The position numbers and the translations under genes were made by a program. Shown here piece by piece: positions 1 to 10,425 of a DNA stretch of 64,000 nucleotides; position 1 is the first letter of the stretch; each line of letters starts with the position of its first letter. The stretch is from Rhizophagus clarus (taxonomy: Eukaryota; Glomeromycota; Glomeromycetes; Glomerales; Glomeraceae). The notes under the pieces are model-generated. The model worked only from the letters and a program-made list of their open reading frames with translations, was not told the origin of the DNA and did no database searches. The DNA lies in contig BLAL01000016.1 in assembly GCA_015698045.1 (NCBI GenBank), positions 879,501 to 943,500 of the forward strand. The letters run 5' to 3'.

Positions 1-1035
1 CTTGCGAATTCTGCTCATCACTCTGATATGGCTCCTCTTTTGCCTGTAGACGCTTACACTTCCTCGCATCCTGTCCGTCTGGTGTATGACAATGTGGTTT
101 GTGAATCTAATCCCAGGCGGCTCCTCAAGCTCCATTTTCAGGCCACCTTTTTGAAGGACCTTCTATCTCTCAAACGTTTTCAATTTGTATCTTGCCTGTT
201 TGACAGCGACGACTATGTAGTGGACTGGGAACTTACCTGGTTTACTCTTAACTTTTCTCCGGCTCACGATGCCTCTTTCCAGGCTTCTCACTCTGCACGA
301 CATTACACCTTCAAGTTTAAACTCTTCCTCGATGACTTGCCTCTCCTGGAAAAGTTAAAAGTCACCCGCTCCGATCTCTATATCGATCTTCTTACGTGCC
401 GTTCATGTCGTGACCGTATGGAGGACTTGATGCACTTGATCCTCTGCTCTAAACGACGACCTGTCATGCATCAGATATTGCAATCTTATCAAAATCATTT
501 ATTCTCTAAGCTTCGTGAAGCTGGTGAATTGGCTGATCAGGATCCTACACCCTTGCTCAGGAAACTCTCTTCTCTTTCTTGTTGGACCATTTCTTCTTCT
601 AACTGGTCCTCTTATGCACTCATCCGGGGCTGTTTACCTGCCATGTTTGTTGACTTATTTGTAGAACTATCTATCCCCAGGCCGTCTGCTATGAAGGTCG
701 TAGCTGCGTTACATAATAATTTCATCCAGAAACTTAGGACACGCATCTGGAATCCGCGTACTTATGACAAGAGTAAATGGGAAGACGTGATGAACATTAC
801 CCTCAAATTGAAGTCTACTCCTCGGCCATCTAACTCGCCTGCCACTTCGTATGTGCCTTTCTCTTCTTTACCTCCTCCGACCCATCTCGTGACTCCACGT
901 GACTCCGAAGTTGATTGGATCAAGAACTCGATGACTCAAGGTTTGCCCTGGTTTAAACATATGTCGGGTTTTATGGGTCGTCTAACGGTGCTACTTAATA
1001 ACAGCTTTTGCAGGATGGGATGTCGATTTTTATAG
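1..1035 (+). CDS. LINE ORF2 C-terminus (end of RNase H region plus zinc knuckle), partial
   Basis: The frame is open from base 1, before the first in-frame ATG at 28, so this is the C-terminal part of a longer polyprotein. Its first residues (LANSAHHSD) resemble the end of an RNase H domain in LINE ORF2 proteins. About 135 residues in lies CRSCRDRMEDLMHLILC, the C-x2-C-x8-H-x3-C zinc knuckle typical of LINE C-termini. The frame stays open for over 330 codons to a TAG at 1033-1035, so this part has not visibly decayed. The reverse transcriptase and endonuclease would lie upstream, outside the window. Confidence 0.75.
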   Translation, partial: LANSAHHSDMAPLLPVDAYTSSHPVRLVYDNVVCESNPRRLLKLHFQATFLKDLLSLKRFQFVSCLFDSDDYVVDWELTWFTLNFSPAHDASFQASHSARHYTFKFKLFLDDLPLLEKLKVTRSDLYIDLLTCRSCRDRMEDLMHLILCSKRRPVMHQILQSYQNHLFSKLREAGELADQDPTPLLRKLSSLSCWTISSSNWSSYALIRGCLPAMFVDLFVELSIPRPSAMKVVAALHNNFIQKLRTRIWNPRTYDKSKWEDVMNITLKLKSTPRPSNSPATSYVPFSSLPPPTHLVTPRDSEVDWIKNSMTQGLPWFKHMSGFMGRLTVLLNNSFCRMGCRFL

Positions 1036-1290
1036 TGGGCGTGTTATCCGTTATTTTGTTAGCATAGTTGCTTCTACTTTGGTTGGAATATATCAAGGGG
1101 GAAGATCTAGGGAAATTTAGTGTAATGCGATTATTCTTTTTAGTTTAATTTTATTACTTTATTTTTACTTAGGAGACTATATAGTTTTGTTTTTAGTTAG
1201 TTTTATTTTCTTTTGTTTCTTTTTATTTTTTGTAAATTGTATCAAGTTAATAATGATTAATAAAGATAAAGGCTACTATGCCGCGTTTGC
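1..1290 (+). mobile_element. LINE (non-LTR retrotransposon), 3' end
   Basis: This is the 3' portion of a LINE that enters from beyond the window's left edge. It comprises the end of ORF2 (to 1035) and a T/A-rich 3' UTR of about 250 bp ending near an AATAAAG-containing stretch (about 1255-1290). No long poly(A) is seen, so the exact 3' boundary is approximate. Base composition of the coding part is clearly more balanced than the surrounding DNA. Downstream it abuts a truncated SANT-like gene on the opposite strand. Confidence 0.75.
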
Positions 1291-1331
1291 CTTGAATTTA
1301 AATTCTTTCTTAAAGAAATTATAGATATTAG

Positions 1332-1499
1332 TCATATGAACCTATTGGCAACAGAGTCCCAAAAATCATAGCGGCTTCTACCATTAATATTGTGGTAGGC
1401 GCGGTTTCTGTCTCGGCGTATGTCAACAAGTTCGTCCATCATAGTCCAGTTCCAATGGACGTTATAGTGGGAACGACGTGAACGTGTGTGGCGAGGCAT
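1332..1499 (-). pseudogene. Myb/SANT-like DNA-binding protein, 5' fragment
   Basis: Starting at the ATG at 1499, the minus strand encodes about 55 residues beginning MPRHTRSRR. They contain a tryptophan-rich helix (NWTMMDELVDIRRDRN) followed by INGRSRYDFWDSVANRF. This matches the start of the SANT-like protein at 39287-39893: both share a W..., RR.RN..Y, GR.R..FW.S.A.R pattern. The frame ends after VANRFI, just where the oppositely oriented LINE 3' end begins. The rest of the helix-turn-helix is missing, so the gene is probably broken by the LINE or truncated before it. Function is inferred only from the residue pattern. Confidence 0.45.
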
Positions 1500-1865
1500 T
1501 ATTAGTTTAGATTTGATTTTTATAATTTGATTTTGGGATGAGTAAAAATTTGAAAGAAAGTCGTAAAATGTCACTTTAAATAAAATTTGAACAATACCTC
1601 TTTGGTTTGATTTTATTTCTCGTTTCAATTAAATTTAATTTATTACACTTTTCATCATTAAACATATTAATTAAATCATGTACATGTTTAATTGTTTTAA
1701 ATATAAATATCAATATATCATATTTAAAAATAAAACAATTTATTATTAGCACATTCTATTGAATTTTAAATATTTCGCATACATTTCTTAAAAAAATTAA
1801 TTTTTTTTAATCAATTTAATTAAAAATAATTAAATATTTTGCGTACATTTCTTAAAAAAATCATA

Positions 1866-2080
1866 AAAAAAATCTTGTACATCGTACATACAATTACTAA
1901 ATATCATCCCCTTGTGATAAATAAAAAATTACGCAACACAAATTCAACACAAATTCAACACAAATTTAACAAATTTAACGAAATTTGGCCAAAATTAATA
2001 ATTTTTTACCAGAATTATCAACACAAATTGAACACAAATTTCAGTCACGATTTATTTATGTCACACCCGCGTTGTTAATA
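1866..2080 (+). repeat. left terminal inverted repeat of the Plavaka-type element
   Basis: It shares with the reverse complement of 7801-8032 the blocks TGTACATCG, CAATTACTAAATATCATCCC, tandem AACACAAATTC units, AACGAAATTTGGCC, TACCAGAATTATC and TTTATGTCACACCCG. The two copies differ by substitutions and short indels, mainly in the number of CAACACAAATTC units and near the outer end. Confidence 0.75.
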
Positions 2081-2187
2081 ATTAAATAAATAAATCTGCA
2101 TTTTATTTATGATATGCAAAACGTGACCATAAATTCTTTTAAGGATATAATTTTATTAAAATAAATCAAAACTCCTATATCAAGTGA

Positions 2188-5173
2188 CTAAAAAATATAT
2201 TTATTTACGAAATATTCATTTTGTTTATCAAATCGGGGTACTATGTGAACGACACCATGTATAGACTCTATAGCTACAAAGTTATATAATTCTATCAATT
2301 TTAAGTGAGGACATCCATATAAATATGGGTTCCTTTTAGATTTAAAATCGTACCATTGAATTAATGCGAGATTTAGCGGTGGGTCTGTTAATACTTCTGC
2401 TAACAATAAGGCCTATAAATAATAAATATTTATTAATACTTTTATAATAAATTATTACATAAATTGGAAAAATACCTGTCCATAACAAAGTCCTTTGTCT
2501 GATATATAATCATTTGATTCTTCAGAATCCATTGAAATAGCTATGTCGCTAAACCATACTTTATTATGATACCTGTTTGTGGCACGCATTATGGCACCAT
2601 TTTCCAGTGTTACCGATCCGTATATGTTTATTCGGGTTTCACCAATAATTGTGAAACCATCAAGTAAATCTAGATATGAATCCAGACAACTTATAAATCT
2701 AGCAAAACCAGTCTGCATTTTATTGTCTACGGAATCTTTTTTTTCATTAAAAAATGTATTTGCATCTTGTAAAGAGAATTCAAAGAGTCTTGCAGAAAAT
2801 TTACAAGTGCGAGGTGTTTTTGCCGGATTCACTGAATGTTGAGACATTCTAATAGATATTGCTTGACGTTTTATCTATTAATTTAATTTCCATCTTAATA
2901 TAATAAATATATACAATAAATAAAATTTTCAAATACTTACAGTTCGTAAAAGCTGAGGTTCGACATCTTTTTTATTGCTAATTCGGTAGGGTATTTTAAC
3001 GAAATATTTGTGAAGACTTTCGTAAGTTTCTGTAGTATAGCCATTTATTGCGCCATAAGATCGTATTGAGTCAATAATATGATAAACCCATGAATGCAAT
3101 TTAGGTAACTTCAAATTGGAAGGAGAAACAAATTTAAAAGCCTTGACAAACATCCGGGCCCATCTATGTATTGCATCCTAAAATTTAAATGTTAATTTAA
3201 TTTATTTAATTTAAATTTTCAATTTTACTAAAATTTTAATACATACATTAAATTTCTCCAAGTCACTTTCACTAAATTCTTCATATCTACTTAAAATATA
3301 CATTTCATTCCAATATTCGTACAATTTCGTAAGATCATCATTATTTACAAAATTATCTACTTCGTTATTATTTTCATCATATAAATTATCAATAACAAAT
3401 ATCATGACTTTCATCAAACTTCGATATTCACTAGCAGTTAATCTTGCAATTGACTGCAGTCCATTGGAAAAAATTTTAATGCCGGGAAAACGTGGAATTG
3501 CTGCTAGACGGCGATCTACTTCTTCAACTAATTTATTACCATTAACATGTTGCGATTTTAAGATATCGCACGTGAAGATAATTTGATAACGAAATAATCC
3601 TAAATCTAAATGATGCATTCTGTCAGGAACGGTAGCCAAGTAGATATTTATATTCCTTGATAATATAAATATTTATAATTAATATATATATATGTTATTA
3701 TAATTATTTCTACTTTTGCATACTTACGGTAAATCCCAAAAAAAATTATGTACAGATTCTATGCAAACAGATCTTTGTGTATCATTTTCAAAATTTTTAC
3801 GCATTTCATCATGAGTTCTTAGTATTACATCGTTAACCGATAAGTCTATATTTGCAAGATTTTCCCTTTTAACTAAACAGGAGTGACATGGAAGGTTTGA
3901 ATTGGAGGATTTATAAACTAAACAAAAACTTGCAGCCTCCGGCCAATCTGCAATAATAGTTGAAACTCTAGGATAAAACCAGGTATTTTCATTATTTATA
4001 AAAAGGTCTATACCATCTTTTAATAAAATAATTGGTTCTAGTAAATGACGTAAAGATTTATGAAAGGTATCACGAACCAGATCTTTATTTGCAGCTTCTA
4101 AAATTGGTAAATATCCCAAAAGTTGCTTTGCATCCTGTTTATTACGACGCCATATTGGGATATTACCTAATGTAATATATATTGGATGCAATTGACTTTT
4201 TCCTAATGTATCTGTAGTTGTTGCATCTGAATATAAAATAATTGATAATAATTTGGAACCAGTAGGTAAGGATTCTTGCGTAGTTTTCCACCATTTTCCA
4301 GTGTTTTGTTCACTGTAAATACTTTCTCTATTATACTATAAAATAATATAAATAAATTAAAATAAATATTATTTAGATTATTGAATTAACTAATATTTAC
4401 TATTTACCTCATAGTTTTCGTAAGATAGCGCAAAATTTTGTGTTATGTCAGGAACAGTTAAGATATTTTTGATGCACTGTATTAAGTTTTGATAATAAAG
4501 AAAATAATCTTTATCCTCATGTTTTGTTATAAGAACTTTACTAAATTCTAAATTAGAAAACTTCATATTATTCATAAATGCTCGTCCCTGTTCGATATTT
4601 TTTGGTAATGGTGATTCTGTAAGATTTGAATGTTTATTAAAAAAACGTATTATTTCATTACCACCTTTATTGTTTATTTTATATTTCGTTACTAATAACA
4701 TTAGATCTTTATAAGCATCATTAGGAAATTCTGTGCAAGTTTTGGTATTGAGATTTTTGGGTTCTTCAAAAATTTCAGGCTCTTCAGATGAATCTAATAT
4801 ATTTTCAAAGTTACTATCTTCAAGGCTCATCTCTGATATTGCACTTCCAATACTGTCAAATGACATATTTTGTACATCATTATCATCATCCACCTAAAAT
4901 TATAAACCAAATGAGTTAGTATAATTTGAGCTTTTTCTTGAGAGCTTTAAAAAGAATAATCTGAAATAACATAATTACCTCAACTTTATCATTTTCATAT
5001 TCACTACTTAGATTACTTCTTGTATCCATTTCACTGCTATATTTTTCACTATCATTATTATCATCATCTTCTTCTACTTCTACTTCTACATTTTTTAAGC
5101 ATTTTTGGGCGTGTTGAGTATATGCAAAGCGTTGACTGAATATTCGCATACAAAGGGGGCATTTGAAACTCAT
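2188..5173 (-). CDS. Plavaka-type transposase (seven exons, 852 aa)
   Basis: It catalyses DNA cleavage and transfer for a CACTA-related element. Exons on the minus strand: 5173-4979, 4893-4408, 4335-3728, 3655-3247, 3177-2941, 2874-2476, 2412-2188; all have GT-AG introns and phase is kept throughout. The N-terminus is a zinc finger (C5, C8, H21, C25), followed by an acidic linker. The central part has family landmarks: LYSDATTTD (probable catalytic Asp), LGNIPIWRR, HSCLV, VHNFFWDLP, then NIYLATVPDRMHHLDLGLF. Further on come WARMFVKAF, KLPKLHSWVYHIID and GAINGYTTETYESLHK (probable catalytic Glu), ending in HIVPRFDKQNEYFVN. No frame break is seen, so it may still be functional. The family call rests on recognising these motifs, not on a search. 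Confidence 0.85.
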
Positions 5174-5352
5174 GTTGCTAAATTAACGCGTCAAATTTGA
5201 TGAAAAGTATCAATTCACTATTCAATTTATATGAGATTTTGTGTGCTAATAAAATTATATTTCATTGTAAAAATTTATGAATTAATTGAATGGATTACAA
5301 TTGATTGAGTTATTTGAATAGATACGACTACGCAAATTTACGCATTAATGAA

Positions 5353-5414
5353 TGGAACTGGCTGTAAGAATCTGGTGGCTAATATCGCGGAATCATTCGC
5401 AAATTTACGCATTA
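5353..5414. repeat. left copy of a direct repeat flanking the MITE
   Basis: The stretch GGCTGTAAGAATCTGGTGGC here recurs, slightly changed, just after the MITE (5638-5680: GGCTATAAGAATCCGGATGG). Both lie between the divergent transposon genes, so they could be subterminal or promoter repeats. Their function is unknown. Confidence 0.4.
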
Positions 5415-5632
5415 TAGCAAAATTTAAAATATGCGAAACACTCAGCAATTTTGCTGCCAGGAACTTGCCGAGTTCGTGGGCTGGCAAATCTAAAAATAAA
5501 TGTAACAAGTCTATGATGTAACATATAAATATTGTTTATTATTTTGTTTACTATTTCAACTTGCCGGCAACCTGTCAACCCGCGAACCTGACAGCAAAAG
5601 TGCTGAATGTTTCGCATATTTTGAATTTGCTG
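5415..5632. mobile_element. 218-bp MITE with about 48-bp TIRs and TA target duplication
   Basis: The left end starts TAGCAAAATTTAAAATATGC and the right end, reversed, starts CAGCAAATTCAAAATATGC. Similarity continues through GCGAAACAYTCAGCA and TTTTGCTGYCAGG. A TA dinucleotide flanks each side (5413-5414 and 5633-5634), as expected for Tc1/mariner-type insertion. It has no coding capacity and sits between the two divergent genes of the larger element. Confidence 0.7.
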
Positions 5633-6322
5633 TAACGGGCTATAAGAATCCGGATGGCTAATACGGCTTATTCAATCGGCTAATCATCTGATAATCAGCC
5701 GCAAATTTATTGGCTTAACACATTTTACAATAATGGACGGATGATCAGCCACAAATTTATGCGATAATCAGTTATAAGCGTTCAAGATCACTATCAATCT
5801 GATTAGCCAAATGAGTTCACTGGCTGCAACTTTTTTTTTGCCATGCATACAAAGCCCCAACATGTGTAACATCTTATTTTTTTATAAATGGGTGTTGATT
5901 AATACTTCGATTGTACTATATGCTTTTACGAGAGTTTTTTTAAAAATTCTCTCATGAAAGTGTTACAATTTTTTTTTCGTAATATCACGATGCAAAATTT
6001 TTGCATTAGTTCATTCATTTTTCGTAATATTTCGCATTAGTTTATCCATTTTTCGCAATATTTCGCAAGTTTTTTTTCTTTTTTAGTATAGAATGGCGGA
6101 AATGACGTTATGACAGCTTGCCTCCTTTTTCTGAACATCTGGTTCATGTATTTCCCCTTTTTCGTATTTTTAGTTCCTCATTTTCAAATTTCTGGTTCAT
6201 GTCTTTCCCCTTTTTCTCATATTTTTCTCCTTTCGTATTTCTAGTTCCTCTTCAAATTTCTAGTAATATCTTTTTCTCCTTTTCGAGTTTAGTTCATATC
6301 TCCTCCCTCACATATTATCCCG
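5633..6322. other. intergenic region between divergent transposon genes
   Basis: Short direct repeats around ATAATCAGCCGCAAATTTA occur at about 5690-5790, followed by TTTCGCAATATTTCGCA-type repeats (about 5985-6070). A run of TTTCTGGTTCATGT/TTCAAATTTCT repeats lies in the T/C-rich 150 bp before the downstream ATG. It probably contains the promoter of the 6323-7722 gene. No gene is seen. Confidence 0.5.
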
Positions 6323-7722
6323 ATGGCTACAAAACGTGGTGAAAAACGAAATATTGATGATAATGAAAGAATCTCAAGATGTAATACTGAGAAGAGTAGT
6401 GAAGCCGAGAAACGAATAAGATTATCAGACGATAACGTTGAAGGTATATATGACATGATATGTATCATATTTTTTATAAGAAATTATATAATATATAGTA
6501 AATTATATTTTATTGTTAAAGTTAATAAAAAATCAATAGAGAAACTATTAAGAACCAATTCGCAGATAATTTCTAAGCTTGAAGTTCTTATCACCGGACA
6601 AAAAAATCTCGAAACCCGTCTCTCGGGCATAGAAAAAAAGCTCAACGATGATAACAAAAATAATAATACAATAGATCCGGAGTATATAAAGGTAATAAAG
6701 ATGAATATTATTTAATGTAAACCTGAAATGCTAACCTCGTTTGATTAGGAGTTCGTTAAGAAGGTGTCGAAAATTTTATTTGAAAATTTTATTTATCCTT
6801 CGCAAGACGAGTACAGACTCGCTACCGAAAAATATTTAAAAGACGAAAACCCGGAATTTATACGCCAGTTCAAAAAAAATCAATGGATTATTTTTTTCGA
6901 AAAAAAAATTGCCCCGACTGTAAGTTAAAGCAATTATGAATTTTATTAAATTTCATACTAATATTTTTTTTTAATAGTTAGTACAACAACATAGAAGCAT
7001 ACGAGGGACGTTCACGTCTAGAGTCAAAGATGTTATGTATTCTGTTTTTGAAGCGACTGGGCATAAATTACCGTCTATTAACACTCAGGTTAGTCCGTCA
7101 AAGATTCAGGAATGGAAGAGTAAGCCGGAGGTGAAAAGATGTTACAACAACCTATTTAAAAAGGTTAAAGATGGGCAACCTACGACATATATGTCGCTGA
7201 TAATCGATAAGTTGCGAAAAGAAAATAAAAATCCCTCAAAAACCCAAATAGCTTATGCGATTAGCATATGTGAAACGTACTTAAATCCTAATAATCAAAA
7301 CATTCAAATGAGCGAAAGTATAATGAAGTTGAAGATAATCAACAACTTAGTAAGTTTTTAATTTACAATTTGCAAAATGTGAATTATTTGAATTACAGTT
7401 TATTTATTTATTTATTTATTTTTAGCAAAAGTTGGAAAATAGGGATAAATTTACACATTCGGACGACGATTCTCATGATGGTAATGATGTAGATAATGGT
7501 GGTGATGGAGCAGCTGACGATGGAGCAGGTGCGGCTGACGATGGTGCGACTAACGATGGTAGGCCTAACGATAGTGCGGCTAACGATAGTGCGGCCAACA
7601 ATGGTGCGGCTAACGATAGCATAGCTGACGATGATATACTTTCTAGTGACTCTTATAACACGGAGGAGGAAGGTCGGTATGTAAATAGTTTATTAGAGAA
7701 TTATGGGTTGCATAGGAAATAA
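6323..7722 (+). CDS. transposon-borne protein of unknown function (five exons, 376 aa)
   Basis: The product is not recognised. Exons: 6323-6443, 6522-6691, 6749-6919, 6978-7349, 7426-7722; all GT-AG with phase conserved. The N-terminus is basic and charged (MATKRGEKRNIDD). Residues about 42-85 look like a coiled coil (SIEKLLRTNSQIISKLEVL, LETRLSGIEKKL). The middle third is a lysine-rich globular-looking region with KNQWIIFFEKKIAP and RGTFTSRVKDVMYSVFEATG. The C-terminus holds degenerate acidic repeats of the GAADDGA/PNDSAAND type. Lying between the TIRs and divergent from the transposase, it is probably an accessory protein of the element, like second proteins of other CACTA elements; this is inference. 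Splice variation is possible at 7088 (CAG|GTTAGT). Confidence 0.7.
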
Positions 7723-7800
7723 ATATTATTTTTTATATATATCACACGTAATAGCATTTTTTTTACCATAATAATATAGTTTTAATAAATAAAATGGTTA

Positions 7801-8032
7801 TTAATTCTTAACAATACGGGTGTGACATAAATAAATCGTAGCTGAAATTTGTGTTCAATTTGTGTTCAATTTGTGTTGATAATTCTGGTAAAAAATTTGT
7901 TAATTTTGGCCAAATTTCGTTAAATTTGTTGAATTTGTGTTGAATTTGTGTTGATAATTTTTAATTTATCACGAGGGGATGATATTTAGTAATTGTGCAT
8001 ATACAATTTCTGTAACGATGTACATGATTTTT
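7801..8032 (-). repeat. right terminal inverted repeat of the Plavaka-type element
   Basis: It is the inverted counterpart of 1866-2080. It starts internally at TTAACAATACGGGTGTGACA and ends near TGTACATGATTTTTTAA. Compared with the left copy it has one more CAATTTGTGTT unit on the inner side and a 13-bp difference near the outer end. Confidence 0.75.
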
Positions 8033-8262
8033 TAAAATGCGGATTTCCGTAATTTTACGATATCGTATTTTCTGGCCAATCAAAATTAGGTTGATCCTTG
8101 CATGTGATTTAATCATTTAATCATGCACGCGTTTTTTGTCTTATTTATTTTTGTCTCTTATTTCTTTATTCTTTTGTTCAATATTTTTAATTTTTTTGTC
8201 TCTTCTTTCTATTATTTCTTTAATTATATACAATATATTTACATATATTTCATAATTTATTG
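8033..8262. other. intergenic spacer, no gene
   Basis: A/T-rich DNA turning into a T-rich tract on the plus strand (TTTTTGTCTCTTATTTCTTT). Nothing coding is recognised. Confidence 0.4.
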
Positions 8263-8266
8263 CTTT

Positions 8267-8900
8267 GCAGGTATAGAAATATTTGTTTATTAATACTAAT
8301 TATTTTCGTTTTTTTTTACCTCTTTGTTACTTTGTATCGTAATACTAACAATAATATCCATGTTTCCTTTATTCCTTTTTACTTGTACTTTAATACTAAC
8401 GATACTAACAATACTAACAACATGTTTATTTTTTCCTTTCTCTTTATTTCTTTATTCTCTTTGCAGGTATAGAAATATTTATTTATTAATACTAATTATT
8501 TTAATATTAACGCGTTTTTTTTTACCTCTTTGTTACTTTGTATCGTAATACTAACAATAATATCCATGTTTCCTTTATTCCTTTTTACTTGTACTTTAAT
8601 ACTAACGATACTAACAATACTAACAACATGTTTTTTTTTCCTTTCTCTTTATTTCTTTATTCTTTTGTTCAATTACTTTGCAGGTATAGAAATATTTATT
8701 TATTAATACTAATTATTTTAATATTAACGCGTTTTTTTTTACCTCTTTGTTACTTTATGTCGTAATACTAACAATACTATCTACGTTTCCTTTATTCCTT
8801 TTTACTTGTACTTTAATACTAACGATAATATCCATGTTTCTTTTACTCCTTTTACTGTTTCTTTAACTCTTTTTACCTTAATACTAACAATACTAACAAT
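8267..8900 (+). repeat. tandem repeat, three units of about 196-217 bp
   Basis: Units start at GCAGGTATAGAAATATTT (8267, 8463 and 8680). Each contains ATTAATACTAATTATTTT, TTTTACCTCTTTGTTACTTT, blocks of AATACTAACAATACTAAC, and ends in a T/C-rich tract leading to the next TTTGCAG. The third unit fades out toward 8900. Open frames here are low-complexity shadows. Confidence 0.8.
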
Positions 8901-9089
8901 ATTTCTTTTATCTTTATATCTAATACCAACGTTACTATAGCTGTTTCTCTTCTTTTTACATCTAATTGTATCGTTTCTCTTTCTTTTTTTACTTTTATAT
9001 ATTCTGTATATAGTAATAAATACTTGTAATTTTTATAATTTAATTCATATTATATCTAATAAAATATACATTATATAAACTTATAGTAC

Positions 9090-9500
9090 AAAAATGAATT
9101 TTGAAACATTACAAAATATTTATGTAAAATTACGAATCGTCAAAATATTTTAAAAAGTTGCGAAATATTACGCAATAAAATTACACAATATTACGAACCG
9201 TAAAATTACGAAACTTTGCATATCGTAATATTTCGAAATATTTTAAAAAGTTACAAAATATTACGCTTACGCAAACTTGCGGCGGGTCTGGAAACTTACG
9301 AAATATTATGTAAAATTACGAAATATTGCGAATGCGTAAAATTACGGAATATTACGAACCGTAAAATTACGAAACTTTGCATATCATAATATTTCGAAAT
9401 ATTTTAAAAAGTTACGAAATATTACTCTTCCGCAAACTTGCGGCGGGTCTGGAAACTTACGAAATATTACGATGCGTAATCTTGCGCAACTTTTCGCACT
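9090..9500. repeat. TTACGAAATATT-rich repeat island with a 160-bp duplication
   Basis: Many variants of TTACGAAATATTACG occur here. A longer unit, from ACGAACCGTAAAATTACG through GCAAACTTGCGGCGGGTCTG, is present twice (about 9192-9308 and 9352-9468). The sequence is richer in CpG than its surroundings. No coding content. Confidence 0.75.
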
Positions 9501-9870
9501 ATAAAATTTCCTGATGTATATTATATATGATGCAGTACAGTAATGCTTCATATGTAACTTGTGCTATATTGCACCTAGAATTGTGAAATACTACTGTTAG
9601 AATTATCTCGATGAGACGAATCTAACTAGCTATATTTTACTTTTATGTAATCACTGGGTGCAGAGTTATTTAATAAAACATTTTTTTATATATAAAATAA
9701 TAATTATTATTAATCTTTAACAATTAAATTATTTCTGATCTATGAATTTGATCATTGTGAAATTTTTTTTAAAAAATTCGCTTGTTAAAAAATTATAATA
9801 ATTTTATTATAAAATATATATATATTTTTTTATATTTTATAATTATATTAGTATTAATCTTATAATTTTA
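9500..9870. other. AT-rich intergenic DNA
   Basis: No gene, RNA or clear repeat is recognised. Confidence 0.4.
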
Positions 9871-10425
9871 TCATCAGGAAAAATTTTGGTCTGCAGATCT
9901 GCGCAATTCTGCGGAATCCAATTCTGCGCAGATCTGAGGACATGCCGATGCGCAGCACTGAAAAATTTCATGGATTTCTGTGCAGATCTGCAAGCACAAA
10001 AAAACCTGCGAAATTTTTCAAAAATAAATCTGCGAAATTTTTCAAAAACACTAATGCAAATTTACAATTAGACAGTGTTTTAACTTTAATATTAACTAAT
10101 ATTAATTTATTAATTAAAGATATTTACAAATTTAAAAGTACATATATTAAACTATCCTATTTGCTAACTAAATGCACTAATTAAAAAGACCCTTTTCTTT
10201 TCTTTACTGATGTTCAAATTATGTTGTTGTTAATGGTTTGGACATTGTTCCAGTTGGTCGATTCCAACAAACAACTTTTAACTTTTTTGATCCAACAAAA
10301 CACGTCAAAACGTGAAAATATTATTGCTTTTAAAGAAAACTGTAGACCTACAATAAAAGAAAAGTGAAATATTAGCTGACTTTTTGTTTAAATAAAAAAA
10401 AATGAAATAATTTTGAAGATAAATA

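Larger units (their letters stand above)
1866..8032. mobile_element. Plavaka-type (CACTA/CMC superfamily) DNA transposon with long TIRs
   Basis: The element is delimited by inverted repeats of about 200 bp (about 1866-2080 and 7801-8032). Inside are a minus-strand seven-exon Plavaka-type transposase and a plus-strand five-exon gene, transcribed divergently from a shared 1.1-kb region that also holds a short MITE. Both genes read through without frameshift or stop. The outermost terminal bases and target duplication could not be fixed; no clean CACTA end is seen at the apparent limits. Confidence 0.7.

Noticed and set aside
9886..10184. Two overlapping frames near the left end of the TATCATC element
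   Set aside because: Translations of CTGCGAAATTTTTCAAAAA subterminal repeats; no motif and no splice context.
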